From Chitinophaga costaii (GTDB taxonomy: Bacteria; Bacteroidota; Bacteroidia; Chitinophagales; Chitinophagaceae): a DNA stretch of 64,000 nt. The stretch is from assembly GCF_900094705.1 (NCBI RefSeq), contig NZ_FMAR01000010.1, positions 1 through 64,000 on the forward strand, read 5' to 3'. Every line of letters begins with the position of its first letter. Within the stretch, counting starts at the first letter, position 1. The translations under genes were made by a program, and so were the position numbers. This document shows positions 52,197 to 62,382 of the stretch, in pieces. A model generated the notes under the pieces. It worked only from the letters and a program-made list of their open reading frames with translations. It was not told the DNA's origin and searched no databases.

Positions 52197-53467
52197 CCCT
52201 CCCACCGCAGGTGCGCTCCCCCCTAATGTACAATGAGAAAAAAGTACAGCAGGGGGTCGCCCGCCTACTTATGACCTCCGGATATTGGAAGGATGATCCC
52301 TCATTATCAGTGTCGGAGAAACTCGCCTTGATGGAAAAAAATACGTCACTGAACCATCGGGCAAAATACAAATCACTTCACGTCACCTTAAACTTCCACC
52401 CGGATGAACAACTTTCGCCGGCCCTGCTAAAGCGACTGGCCACCGAATACATGCAGCGTATCGGCTTTGGAGAGCAACCCTTTCTGGTGTATCAGCACTT
52501 CGATGCGGCACACCCCCATGTTCATATCATTGCGCCCACGATCAGGGCAAACGGTACCCTACTGGACCTCAATTATATTGGCAAACGGAAATCTGAACCG
52601 GCGTGTAGAGCCATGGAACAAAAATTCCAACTCATCGTGGCAGAGAAAAAAGAGCTCACCGTCAGAGAGCAGATAGTGCCGGCTCACATCTCCTCCGCCA
52701 TGTACGGCAAAGGGCCCACTAAAAAGACGATCTCCGACATCGTGCAGGCCGTCATTAAATACTACAAATTCAACTCCCTGGAGCAACTCAATGCCGTATT
52801 GCATCAATACCACGTGATCGCTGACCAGGGACCTGAGCATTCCCGTATGCATCAAAAAAAAGGACTATGTTACAGCATCATCGATACACAAGGCAATAAA
52901 ATCGGTGTCCCAATTAAAGCCAGCAGCCTATGGTATCAGCCAACGCTTACCAAGATAGAAGCGTTGTTCGTAGCCAATCACCGAGATAAAAAAAAACACG
53001 CACCGGCGATCCGCCAGGCCATCGACCAAGCCCTTCAATTAACAACATGTACCAATAAAGAAGCATTGGCCACCATCCTGCGCAGCCATCAAATCGAAGT
53101 AATATACCGCACAAACGCAGCAGGTCGCACCTATGGCATCACCTTCATCGACAACATTAATCGCGTCGTATTCAATGGGAGGGAACTCGGCAAACAAACA
53201 GCTGCCGCCGCGATCGAGCAACGTTTAGCCCCTTCATCCAACAACAGGACTGAGCCACCTTCGCCGTCCATCAAGCCGGCCCACGTAGAAAGAACGCCAA
53301 CCAATTCATCCGCCGCGCACGTTGACCCTGCCAGCTACAGTGAACCTCAAACAGCGATGCAGCAACTAATATACGCCCTGCTGCAAGCAGAATACAATCC
53401 AGAGTACAGCTATGATCCGTACCGAAAACGCAAGAAAAACAAGAAAGGTAAAGAGCCGGAACGATAG
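52181..53467 (+). CDS. Relaxase/mobilisation nuclease (HUH)
   Basis: 428 residues. The relaxase domain covers about 1-200, with YKSLHVTLNFHPDEQLSP and the three-histidine metal motif FDAAHPHVHIIAPTIRANG (HPHVH). A candidate catalytic tyrosine near the N-terminus is Tyr17 (SPLMYNEKKVQQG). The C-terminal part is helical and ends in a basic low-complexity tail (KRKKNKKGKEPER). It cuts one strand at oriT and carries it into the recipient. The gene overlaps MobC and precedes the coupling protein by 35 bases. Confidence 0.9.
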   Translation: MVARITLPPQVRSPLMYNEKKVQQGVARLLMTSGYWKDDPSLSVSEKLALMEKNTSLNHRAKYKSLHVTLNFHPDEQLSPALLKRLATEYMQRIGFGEQPFLVYQHFDAAHPHVHIIAPTIRANGTLLDLNYIGKRKSEPACRAMEQKFQLIVAEKKELTVREQIVPAHISSAMYGKGPTKKTISDIVQAVIKYYKFNSLEQLNAVLHQYHVIADQGPEHSRMHQKKGLCYSIIDTQGNKIGVPIKASSLWYQPTLTKIEALFVANHRDKKKHAPAIRQAIDQALQLTTCTNKEALATILRSHQIEVIYRTNAAGRTYGITFIDNINRVVFNGRELGKQTAAAAIEQRLAPSSNNRTEPPSPSIKPAHVERTPTNSSAAHVDPASYSEPQTAMQQLIYALLQAEYNPEYSYDPYRKRKKNKKGKEPER

Positions 53468-53502
53468 CCGTACCACTAAGCAATCATTCACACCATATAG
53501 TC

Positions 53503-55479
53503 ATGAGTACTGGCGAGAACGAACAGGCCTTGCGTAAAATCATCGATTTTACCCGCATGGGTTCCCTCATCCTGTTAGCCTTTCATTTTTATATTGCATG
53601 TTACGGGGCCTTCCTCGAACTATCATTACAGCATCCACTACTGGATAAAATTATTGGCAAAGTCGCAGCGATCGACATCTTCCAATCTCCCTGGCAAGTG
53701 AAATCAGTCGTCCTAGGCTTACTTATAATCTCACTGATCGGTGCCAAAGGACGCAAAGACGACAAAATACAGCTCCCCCGAATTATCCGGCTGTTACTCA
53801 CCGGCCTGGCCTTATTCTATGGGGGTATTCCCCTGTTAGCTTGGCATCTCCCTATTCTGTATGCTGCCACGATCTATATCACATCCTCTATGTTAGGATA
53901 TATCCTGGTACTGACAGGTGGCACCTTGTTGAGCAGATTGATAAAAGAAAAATTGTCAGAAGACCTCTTTAACATCGAAAATGAAAGCTTCCCACAGCAA
54001 GAGGAATGCATAACCAACGAATATTCCTTTAACTTCCCAGCCCGCTATTACTATAAAGGAAAGCAGCGCCATTCCTGGGTTAATATTATCTCCCCCTTTC
54101 GTTCAACACTTGTTTTGGGGTCACCCGGTTCTGGTAAATCGTTCTTTGTGATCAATAATATTATTAAGCAGTCCATTCGTAAAGGGTATGCCACCTTCAT
54201 TTATGACCTGAAATTTCCCGACCTTTCACTCATCGCCTACAATACCTTACGCACTAACAGTGCCGGCTACCAGGTACCGCCCACCTTCTTTGCGATCAAC
54301 TTTGATGACCTGAGCCGAAGCCATCGCTGCAACCCCCTGGAGCCTTCCACCATGACCGACATCACCGATGCAAGCGATAGCAGTCGCAGTATTATGATGG
54401 GGTTAAACCGCGAGTGGGCCCGAAAAAATGGGGATTTTTTCGTGGAGAGCCCTATCAATTTCCTGACCGGCATCATCTGGTTTTTGCGTAAGTATGCCGA
54501 TGGGAAATACTGCACACTGCCCCATGCCATTGAAATGCTCCAGGCATCTTATGATGATCTGTTCCCCGTACTGCGTACGGAAGATTCCATAGAAGCGTTG
54601 ATTAATCCATTCGTTTCCGCTTATGTAAACAATGCACTGGCACAACTGGAAGGCCAAATCGCCTCCGCAAAAATAGGGTTGGCTCGCCTAGTATCCCCCC
54701 AACTGTACTACGTACTGACCGGCAACGACTTCTCCCTGGATCTCAATGATCCGGTACATCCTAAAATTATATGCATAGGCAACAACCCTTCCAAGCAGCA
54801 GGTATATGGCCCAATCATCAGCCTGTACGTCACCCGACTGCTCAAACGCGTCAATAGAAAAGGCATGACAAAGAGCAGTTTAATCTTCGATGAGTACAGC
54901 AGCATCTATGCCCCCACCGATAACGTCATCGCACAGGCCCGGTCTAACTTATGTGCCACCACGCTCGGCTTGCAGGATTACTCCCAGCTAAAAAAAGATT
55001 ATGGCACCGACCAAGCAGAAGTGGTGATGAACATTGTAGGCAATGTCATTAGCGGTCAAGTGAACGGAGATACCGCCCGCCAGCTCTCCGATCGATTCGG
55101 GAGAATCATGCAGCAACGCGTATCAAAAAATATTAACAGCGCTGATATCTCATACAACTACTCAGGGCAACTAGACAATGCCATCCCTGCCTCCAAGATC
55201 GCCACGCTGTCCTCCGGCCACTTTGTAGGCATCGTGTCTGATCTACCTTCCCAAAAGATAGAACAGAAAATGTTCCATTGCGAAATATTAAACGACATGG
55301 AAGCCCTCAAAAAAGAGGAAGCAAGCTATGTCCCTATACCTATTGTTAAAGAAGTGTCGGAGGATGAAATAGAACTGAACTATATCAATGTTAAACTAGA
55401 TGTCCGCCGGATCATTGATACCGTACTGACAAAGATCAAAGCAGATCCTGGTTTGCAGCATCTGCTGATTCGTAAATAA
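53503..55479 (+). CDS. VirD4/TraG type IV coupling protein
   Basis: 658 residues. Four N-terminal membrane segments (about 18-36, 62-80, 92-112, 122-148) precede the ATPase: Walker A LVLGSPGSGKSFFVINN (near 208) and Walker B SSLIFDEYSSIYAP (near 462), followed by RSNLCATTLGLQDYSQL. The coupling protein links the relaxase-DNA complex to the secretion channel. It completes the MobC-relaxase-coupling set. No pilus or VirB genes are present to the right within the window. Confidence 0.9.
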   Translation: MSTGENEQALRKIIDFTRMGSLILLAFHFYIACYGAFLELSLQHPLLDKIIGKVAAIDIFQSPWQVKSVVLGLLIISLIGAKGRKDDKIQLPRIIRLLLTGLALFYGGIPLLAWHLPILYAATIYITSSMLGYILVLTGGTLLSRLIKEKLSEDLFNIENESFPQQEECITNEYSFNFPARYYYKGKQRHSWVNIISPFRSTLVLGSPGSGKSFFVINNIIKQSIRKGYATFIYDLKFPDLSLIAYNTLRTNSAGYQVPPTFFAINFDDLSRSHRCNPLEPSTMTDITDASDSSRSIMMGLNREWARKNGDFFVESPINFLTGIIWFLRKYADGKYCTLPHAIEMLQASYDDLFPVLRTEDSIEALINPFVSAYVNNALAQLEGQIASAKIGLARLVSPQLYYVLTGNDFSLDLNDPVHPKIICIGNNPSKQQVYGPIISLYVTRLLKRVNRKGMTKSSLIFDEYSSIYAPTDNVIAQARSNLCATTLGLQDYSQLKKDYGTDQAEVVMNIVGNVISGQVNGDTARQLSDRFGRIMQQRVSKNINSADISYNYSGQLDNAIPASKIATLSSGHFVGIVSDLPSQKIEQKMFHCEILNDMEALKKEEASYVPIPIVKEVSEDEIELNYINVKLDVRRIIDTVLTKIKADPGLQHLLIRK

Positions 55480-55640
55480 TAACCCATGAATAAGCAGGCA
55501 GCGTACCACCCCGCTATGTATTGATCAATGCCTCTACCACTGAAAAAGAGGGTGGACTCCGGATACCCCTGCGCAAAAAGAGGCCAGAGCTCCAAGACAC
55601 CCTTGCCTACTTTTTTAAAAAAAACCTTTCACACTTCCTC

Positions 55641-55688
55641 CAACCCGTGAAAAAAACATCCAAAAGCGATGTTACTTTTCACGGGTTG
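55641..55688 (+). terminator. Long hairpin after the transfer operon
   Basis: CAACCCGTGAAAA (55641-55653) and TTTTCACGGGTTG (55676-55688) pair fully, with an inner stem AACATC/GATGTT. It lies between the coupling protein and the next cargo gene. No long T run follows, so termination is likely but not certain. Confidence 0.5.
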
Positions 55689-55724
55689 ATTTGTATTGTA
55701 AGTAACTACCAAAATCTTACATGA

Positions 55725-56372
55725 ATGAAAACATTTATTTTTTTGTGGGTAGGCATAGCCATGCAGTATCCAATGGATACCCTTTCTGACAAAATAGCCA
55801 ACGGAGTAGAACATATCCATTATAATGCACCCATCTACGAAAATAAACACCCTTATTTTAATAAAAGCGGATTTACACTGGGCAGCGTGACCTATTTCGG
55901 AACGACCTATGCGGATAAATTATTGAAATATGACATTGTCCGGGACGAACTGGTCACCCTATACACCGATGACACCTCGCAGATCACGCTTTTCCCCCAG
56001 CAGGTAGATTCCTTTTGCGTCTTTGGACAAACATTCGTTTCATTACAGAACACCCCCGGCCTTACACCTGGCTATTATGCTCGATTATTTACCGACAGCA
56101 AGTATGTACTCTATGGCCGTTACAACAAATCAATCTTATCACAGCAATACGTAAATAGCGCTTTGTATGATCTTGTCTCTAACCGAGAATACTATTTTCT
56201 GGTGATAGACTCTCATGTACACCCTATTCACAGCCTCAAAGCGATCAGTCAATTACTGGGTGCCGACAAAAACGCCAGGAAGGCCTTTCAACAACCGGCC
56301 AATAGTGAAGAGCACGAAATCCCGGTCAACCCATATGTCAACTTCCTGAAATACCTAAGAGCCATCCAATAA
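55725..56372 (+). CDS. Hypothetical protein before the TonB receptor
   Basis: 215 residues with a short hydrophobic start that could be a weak signal peptide. Strand-rich middle: GVEHIHYNAPIYENKHPYFN, SGFTLGSVTYFGTTYADKLL and YDLVSNREYYFLVIDSHVHP. No family is recognised with certainty; similar proteins are sometimes found before TonB receptor genes in this phylum. It ends 27 bases before the receptor gene and is probably co-transcribed. Function unknown. Confidence 0.65.
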   Translation: MKTFIFLWVGIAMQYPMDTLSDKIANGVEHIHYNAPIYENKHPYFNKSGFTLGSVTYFGTTYADKLLKYDIVRDELVTLYTDDTSQITLFPQQVDSFCVFGQTFVSLQNTPGLTPGYYARLFTDSKYVLYGRYNKSILSQQYVNSALYDLVSNREYYFLVIDSHVHPIHSLKAISQLLGADKNARKAFQQPANSEEHEIPVNPYVNFLKYLRAIQ

Positions 56373-56399
56373 CCGTCCGCGTTAACATACTGCTTACTC

Positions 56400-59186
56400 A
56401 TGAAGATCCACCTCTTGCCGCTTTTATTACTAACTTCCATGACTTTGAATGCCCAGCAAAAAAAGGGCCTTCAAACCATCATCCAGTTGGACTTAAACGC
56501 CACCCCGTTTTCCACATTCAGGCAAGCCATAGAACAGCAAGCGCATATCACCTGCTATTATATACCCGAACATTTCGATACCCTTAAAATCACTTTAAAG
56601 GGTACGATGAAAATAAAAGAGGCGTTGGACACGATCTATGCCGGTTTTAAATTCTACTACGCCTGCGATGATAAAGATCATCTGTACCTCACCAGAGATC
56701 AGGAACTCAGCATGCAGCTAGGATACCCCACGCTAACCCATAATCGATTCACTACCCATCCAGTGGCACTCCCTAGACCTGCCAACGCAAAAAAAGCGCA
56801 GCACCCAGCAGTAAAGGCACAAGTAGCACCCACCCATTCCGCTATTTTAGACTTCGATGAAAATAAGGTATTTACCATAGGAAGTAACCAGAGCACCCAA
56901 GGATATGCCACCGTAACCGGTTATGTGCGCCACCGCAACACCGGCGAGGGCATTGGCCATGCATCCATTGCTATTTCGGATATGCAGACCAAAACCATGA
57001 CCGATGCTTATGGGTATTACACCATCACCCTTCCCAAAGGCAGGCATACATTAATGATCACCTGCATTGGGCTGGCAGATGCCCGCCGGCAGATTGATAT
57101 CCGGGGAGCAGGGCAACTGAACATTCAGTTACACGACTATGTGACCAGCCTCAAAGGTGTTACCATCGCCTCTTCCAAATCTCATAACATCCTCGATCCA
57201 GAAATGGGTGTCGCCAAAATAGATATCCGTGCCCTTAAACAAGTACCCGCGTTGATGGGAGAGGCAGACATACTCCGCGTATTGCAAACCCTGCCCGGCG
57301 TAACTTCTGCCGGGGAAGGCAGCACCGGTCTGAATGTAAGGGGCGGCAACGTAGACCAAAACCTGGTGTTACTGGATGGCGCTACCATTTATAACCCCAG
57401 CCACTTTTTCGGTTTCTTCTCCGGGTTTAACGCAGACCTGGTGAAAGATGCCGAATTATACAAAAGCAGCATTCCCGTGAAATACGGCAGCCGCCTCTCC
57501 TCGGTGCTGGAAGTACTGACCCGGGAAGGCAACCGTAACAAATTTTCCGGCTCCGGCGGCATTGGCCCACTCAGCGGACACCTTTCCCTGGAAGGGCCCA
57601 TGGGTAGCAAAACCTCTTTCCTCGTAGGTGCCCGCTCCACCTATTCCGACTGGACCCTTCAACTGTTGCCCGACCAATATAAAAACAGCCGCGCCGGTTT
57701 TTATGATGCTAACCTGAAAATAACCAGCGATCTCAATGACCACAACAGCCTATTCGTGGCTGGTTACATCAGCGGCGACCGGTTCCGGCTGGATGGGGAT
57801 ACGCTCTACCGTTATGGCAACCTGAATGGCATTGTAAAATGGAAGCATATTTTCAACCCCCATCTTTATGGAAGCATGGATGTAGGCATAGACCATTACA
57901 ACTTCGATATGTCCAGCAGAGACAATAAGATAAATGCCTATACATTTAAATTCGACGTATCGCAATATCATTTCAATACAAACCTCATCTACACCCCCAA
58001 CAATGCCCATAAAATAGAAGCGGGCATTTCAATGGTATATTACAAACTGCACCCCGGCAGCAAGCAACCGCTGGATAGCGGCATCACCACACCTATAACT
58101 TTATCGCCGGAACAGGCACTGGAAAGCGCCCTCTACATCAGCGACCAGTACACCGTGTCGCCCAAACTTACGGTAGAAGTAGGCCTTCGCTACTCCCTCT
58201 TTAATTACTTGGGGCCGCGTGATGTATATGGCTATGCACCTAACCTGGAAAGAGAGGTGACCACCATTACCGATACTACCCACTACGCAGCAGGCAAACT
58301 TATTAAAACCTATCACGGCCCTGAGCCGAGAATATCTGCCCGGTATAGCCTGTCGGAAAATAGTTCCCTGAAAGCGGCTTACAATAGAACCCGCCAGTAT
58401 ATTCACATGCTTTCCAACACCACAGTGGTAACGCCTACCGATATCTGGAAACTCAGCGATCCTTATATTAAGCCCACCGTAGCCGACCAGGTATCACTGG
58501 GCATTTACCATAATTTTAAAGACAATGTGATCGAGACTTCCATAGAGGTGTATTACAAATGGATACAGCATGCCCTGTCTTATAAAAACGATGCCACCCT
58601 GCTATTAAATCCTCATATTGAAACAGACGTGGCCAACGCAGATAGCAAGGCTTACGGCGTAGAGTTCTTGGTGAAGAAAACTGCCGGCAAACTCAATGGA
58701 TGGCTCAGTTATACCTACTCCCGTGTATTCCTCCGCATGAACGATCCGCTGGTGAGTGAACCCGTGAATGGGGGTGCTTATTATCCGGCGGAATATGATA
58801 AACCGCATGTAGTAAACCTCATCGCTAACTACCGCGTTTCCCACCGGTTTAGTTTGTCGCTTACATCAATATACACTACCGGCAGGCCCATCACCTTACC
58901 GGTGGCCCGTTATTACATGTCCGGCTCTTACCGCGTGTATTACGAAGACCGTAACCAGTACCGCATTCCAGATTATTTCAGAACAGATTTTTCTATCAAT
59001 ATCGAAGGCAATCATAAGATCAGGAAGCTGGCGCATAGCTCCTGGACGCTGGGCGTATATAATATGTTCGCCCGTAAGAATGCGTATTCTGTGTATTTCA
59101 CCTCCGAAGAAGGTAAAGTAAACGGGTATAAACTGTCCATCTTCGGTACAGCCATTCCGTTTGTCACCTACAACTTTAAATTTTAA
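56400..59186 (+). CDS. TonB-dependent receptor with STN-like and carboxypeptidase-like domains
   Basis: 928 residues. Signal peptide (residues 1-18), STN-like domain (about 30-100, FSTFRQAIEQQAHITCYYIP; LYLTRDQELS), a linker, a carboxypeptidase-like domain (about 180-260, VTGYVRHRNTGEGIGHASIA), a plug (about 290-400, ADILRVLQTLPGVTSAGEGS; LNVRGGNVDQNLVLLDGATI) and the barrel. The domain order is of the FecA/outer-membrane receptor group that goes with DUF4249, not SusD. It is followed by that lipoprotein after 3 bases. An STN domain suggests signalling through a FecR. Confidence 0.9.
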   Translation: MKIHLLPLLLLTSMTLNAQQKKGLQTIIQLDLNATPFSTFRQAIEQQAHITCYYIPEHFDTLKITLKGTMKIKEALDTIYAGFKFYYACDDKDHLYLTRDQELSMQLGYPTLTHNRFTTHPVALPRPANAKKAQHPAVKAQVAPTHSAILDFDENKVFTIGSNQSTQGYATVTGYVRHRNTGEGIGHASIAISDMQTKTMTDAYGYYTITLPKGRHTLMITCIGLADARRQIDIRGAGQLNIQLHDYVTSLKGVTIASSKSHNILDPEMGVAKIDIRALKQVPALMGEADILRVLQTLPGVTSAGEGSTGLNVRGGNVDQNLVLLDGATIYNPSHFFGFFSGFNADLVKDAELYKSSIPVKYGSRLSSVLEVLTREGNRNKFSGSGGIGPLSGHLSLEGPMGSKTSFLVGARSTYSDWTLQLLPDQYKNSRAGFYDANLKITSDLNDHNSLFVAGYISGDRFRLDGDTLYRYGNLNGIVKWKHIFNPHLYGSMDVGIDHYNFDMSSRDNKINAYTFKFDVSQYHFNTNLIYTPNNAHKIEAGISMVYYKLHPGSKQPLDSGITTPITLSPEQALESALYISDQYTVSPKLTVEVGLRYSLFNYLGPRDVYGYAPNLEREVTTITDTTHYAAGKLIKTYHGPEPRISARYSLSENSSLKAAYNRTRQYIHMLSNTTVVTPTDIWKLSDPYIKPTVADQVSLGIYHNFKDNVIETSIEVYYKWIQHALSYKNDATLLLNPHIETDVANADSKAYGVEFLVKKTAGKLNGWLSYTYSRVFLRMNDPLVSEPVNGGAYYPAEYDKPHVVNLIANYRVSHRFSLSLTSIYTTGRPITLPVARYYMSGSYRVYYEDRNQYRIPDYFRTDFSINIEGNHKIRKLAHSSWTLGVYNMFARKNAYSVYFTSEEGKVNGYKLSIFGTAIPFVTYNFKF

Positions 59187-59189
59187 CAC

Positions 59190-60422
59190 ATGCGTTACCT
59201 CATAGGCCTTGCCTTACTGATCCTATCAATAGTGTATAGTTGTAAAGACCCTTATTTGCCCCATGTCATCGCCACCAACAAGAACTATCTGGTAGTAGAA
59301 GGGGTGATCAATGCCACCCCTGGCGCACTTACCCGCATACGCCTGACCCGCACCACCAATGTAGGCGACACGGCCATGGTAGCGGCAGAACAGCAGGCCA
59401 ACGTAACGGTAGAACAAGATGGTACGGTATATCCACTCACGGAGTCCGACAGTGGCTATTACGAGATTAGTTCACTGCACCTTACCGGCACCACTTGCCG
59501 GTTAAACATCACCACCCAAAAAAACGAACAATATCAATCAGACGATATCCCGGTTAAAAGTACGCCGCTCATAGATTCCATCACTTATGCACCTAAAGAC
59601 GGTGGGGTAGCACTCTTCGTAACCAGCCACGATGACATGGCCAACACGCGCTACTACCGCTGGGAGTTTGATGAAACCTGGGAATATCATTCGCCTTACC
59701 AGAGTACCATTACCTACGACTGGTCTAAAAGAATGCTTCAATATAAAACCCTGGCCGCACAAGACAGCCTTTACCGTTGCTTCCAATCGCAGACATCCAC
59801 TTCCATAGAGGTGTCTTCCTCAGAAACGTTGGATAAGGATGTTATTTACAAATATCCGATCGCTTTTATTCCGGCAGCTTCTGTAAGACTGAGTGTGTTA
59901 TATAGTTTACATATCAGGCAGTATGCACTGCCCAAAGCAGCCTATAATTATTTCCTGAACCTGAAAAAAACCAGCCAGAATCCAGGCGATGTATTTGGCC
60001 CTTTACCCGGTGAGTTAAAGGGCAACATCCATAGCCTCACCCGGAAAGAGGAAGTGGTGATTGGCTACGTCACCGCTTCTTCCATTACCGAACAAAGGAT
60101 TTTCCTGTACAACGATCCCACTTTTTATGACTGGAAATATTCCTTCGATTATGCCAGATACGCGCAGAACGCTATCACCATAGAAGGCATAGACGTTACC
60201 TTAAGTGATCAATCGAAGTATTACCTGGAGAACAACTCACCCTGTCCGCTAGATCCTGCCGCACCGCCGTGTACCAGCACTTTTGGCGCTTGCTGCACAC
60301 ACGCTATTCCCTTGCACTTATCAGGTCCGCAGTTGCTGGGGTATGTGTATGATACTACTTGCATTGACTGTATATTTTGGGGCAAAGGGGGCCGTAAAAA
60401 GCCGGATTATTGGCCTCGTTAA
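59190..60422 (+). CDS. DUF4249 family lipoprotein
   Basis: 410 residues with a lipoprotein signal (LLILSIVYSC; cysteine at 17). KNYLVVEGVINATPGALTRI, RLTRTTNVGDT and the later CTSTFGACCTHAIPLHLSGP with a group of cysteines near the C-terminus are typical of DUF4249. These proteins are found beside TonB receptors and may cover or support the receptor, comparable with SusD; the exact role is not established. It is tightly packed between the receptor and the MG2 protein gene. Confidence 0.9.
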   Translation: MRYLIGLALLILSIVYSCKDPYLPHVIATNKNYLVVEGVINATPGALTRIRLTRTTNVGDTAMVAAEQQANVTVEQDGTVYPLTESDSGYYEISSLHLTGTTCRLNITTQKNEQYQSDDIPVKSTPLIDSITYAPKDGGVALFVTSHDDMANTRYYRWEFDETWEYHSPYQSTITYDWSKRMLQYKTLAAQDSLYRCFQSQTSTSIEVSSSETLDKDVIYKYPIAFIPAASVRLSVLYSLHIRQYALPKAAYNYFLNLKKTSQNPGDVFGPLPGELKGNIHSLTRKEEVVIGYVTASSITEQRIFLYNDPTFYDWKYSFDYARYAQNAITIEGIDVTLSDQSKYYLENNSPCPLDPAAPPCTSTFGACCTHAIPLHLSGPQLLGYVYDTTCIDCIFWGKGGRKKPDYWPR

Positions 60423-62048
60423 ATGATAAACGAAATGAAAAAAATGTTGTTACATATATTGTTGCTGTGCCTACAGCCCAAAGCCTTTGCACAGCTACCT
60501 GCCAACTTCCTGCCACCCACTGGAACAGAGCACCTGCGCATTTACACCGACCGAAATTGCTATGTGGCCGGAGAAATCATTTGGCTGAACATAAAGGTGA
60601 TCTCTGGCACAGAAGCGCCCTCCAGCGAGATCGGTTATGTCGATCTTTTAAACCCTTACACAGCAACGCCGGTACTGCAAGCAAAAATAAACCTTCATAA
60701 TGGTGAAGCCTTCCTTCAATTGCCCGATAGTATTTCCACCGGAAATTACGTCGTACGGGCCTATACCCGACACTCACCAGAGGCCCAAGCACCAATAATG
60801 ATTGTCAACACCCTGCGCGACTCCATCGTAGACACACACTTGTTTAACGTAACCTCCACCACTCACCCTGCCATCCTCTCAACCGAACATAGTTATGGCC
60901 GGCGCATGCCCGTAGATATGTCCGTACAACTGCCCATCCACACGCAAGAAGCATACGCCTCCGTCTACCTGTATGACGCTTGCGAACAAAGCGCTGCTAC
61001 CATCAACCTCCTGCCCAACACCTCCTTACCAGCCATTCCACCTACCTGGAAAGAAACAGCCGGGCAGGTCATCACCGGCACTATCATTGACAGCACCGGG
61101 CAACCGCTGCGGGTTCCCGTATATCTCACCGTCACAGGCAGCCGACCAAAATTCTATTGCCAATCCAGCAGTGATAGCGGTCATTTTGCGTTTGAATTAC
61201 TAGCCTATAGCGGCGACGCGAATATCCTGCTGCTGGCCGCTACAAAGAACTATCAAATCAACGTCCAGACTCCCTTTCATCCCTTAGCACAGCAAGCGCC
61301 AACACCGCACGCAGAGGGCACACAACCCGTAGATACAGCACTGCTCAACGCCTTGCTACAAAGACACATTGCCATGCAGGTACAACAGGCGTATTTTCAC
61401 GACAGCACTCTATTGGCAGACGACCCCTTTGCCGACTCCATCCTATTCTTCGGAAAACCAGACGAGCAGGTATTGCTTGATGATTATACCCGCTTCAACA
61501 CGGTGGAAGAAATCTTTCGAGAATTCATTAAAACGACCATGGTACGCCGCGAAGGAAACACCCTTCATCTACACACATTGAATAACGTTCTTGCCAACCC
61601 AAAATTCTTTGAGCAAGACCCACTCGTCTTGGTCGATGGCGTACCCGTCTTCGACAACCAACGCCTGTTTGCTCTGGCCCCCCTGAAGATTCGCAAAGTG
61701 TCCGTACTCGCTCGCAAAGTATTTTTCCCCGGTCAATATTTCTATGGGATCGTCAGCCTGCAAAGCTATGCGGGCGACCTCGCCGGATATCCCCTCGACC
61801 CGCATGCGCTGGTGGTAGACTATTCCGGCACACAGCTACCGCTGCATTTTTTCAGTCCAGCCTATGACCACCACCAATCACCCACCTTGCCAGATCAACG
61901 CACCCTGCTATATTATAACCACCAGGTACCAGTAAACGCAGACGGCACCGCACACCTGCATTTTTACACGGGGGATCTTCCCGGCATATACCGGGTGGTG
62001 GTACGCGGAGCCGATACCACCATAAGCCAGTACCTGGAAGTGCAATAA
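60423..62048 (+). CDS. Exported MG2-domain protein with plug-like C-terminus
   Basis: 541 residues; the ATG directly follows the DUF4249 stop, an alternative is 60435. Signal peptide (LLHILLLCLQPKAFA), then an MG2 macroglobulin-like domain (HLRIYTDRNCYVAGEIIWLN; DSISTGNYVVRAYTRHSP), a carboxypeptidase-like sandwich (about 215-270, ITGTIIDSTGQPLRVPVYLT) and a plug-like part (VEEIFREFIKTTMVRREGNT; PLVLVDGVPVFDNQRLFALA). Proteins of this make-up accompany receptor-DUF4249 pairs in Bacteroidota and are thought to be surface or periplasmic helpers. Function unproven. Confidence 0.85.
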   Translation: MINEMKKMLLHILLLCLQPKAFAQLPANFLPPTGTEHLRIYTDRNCYVAGEIIWLNIKVISGTEAPSSEIGYVDLLNPYTATPVLQAKINLHNGEAFLQLPDSISTGNYVVRAYTRHSPEAQAPIMIVNTLRDSIVDTHLFNVTSTTHPAILSTEHSYGRRMPVDMSVQLPIHTQEAYASVYLYDACEQSAATINLLPNTSLPAIPPTWKETAGQVITGTIIDSTGQPLRVPVYLTVTGSRPKFYCQSSSDSGHFAFELLAYSGDANILLLAATKNYQINVQTPFHPLAQQAPTPHAEGTQPVDTALLNALLQRHIAMQVQQAYFHDSTLLADDPFADSILFFGKPDEQVLLDDYTRFNTVEEIFREFIKTTMVRREGNTLHLHTLNNVLANPKFFEQDPLVLVDGVPVFDNQRLFALAPLKIRKVSVLARKVFFPGQYFYGIVSLQSYAGDLAGYPLDPHALVVDYSGTQLPLHFFSPAYDHHQSPTLPDQRTLLYYNHQVPVNADGTAHLHFYTGDLPGIYRVVVRGADTTISQYLEVQ

Positions 62049-62382
62049 AAAACCGCCCCGGTAATACCAAAGCGGCGTAACATGATCAACGAGTAGCATT
62101 TGCTGGTAGGGATTCCAGCATAAGAATGGGTAATGCGTCCTTCTTCCTATACGCTCATAGCTCCTGTTTGCATAAAAACTAAATGTATTAGTTTTCTCAT
62201 GAATGCTTTTGCAAACAACCGTTCAACGATCCCACTGAAGGCCAATAGCCACCTATACCTACGTTTGTATAAGTGGCTACCCGTGTAAACAAGGCTACAC
62301 AAACCATCTTCTATCCTGTACTGATTTACCAATAGTCTGAACAGATCGCATCACGGTATAATACCACGGATAAATCTCCCGA
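62049..62382. other. Intergenic stretch with an inverted repeat
   Basis: TAGCCAC-CT-ATAC (62246-62258) pairs with GTAT-AA-GTGGCTA (62267-62279): 11 paired bases with a mismatched pair between. It separates the rightward cargo operon from leftward genes. No gene is seen. Confidence 0.5.
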
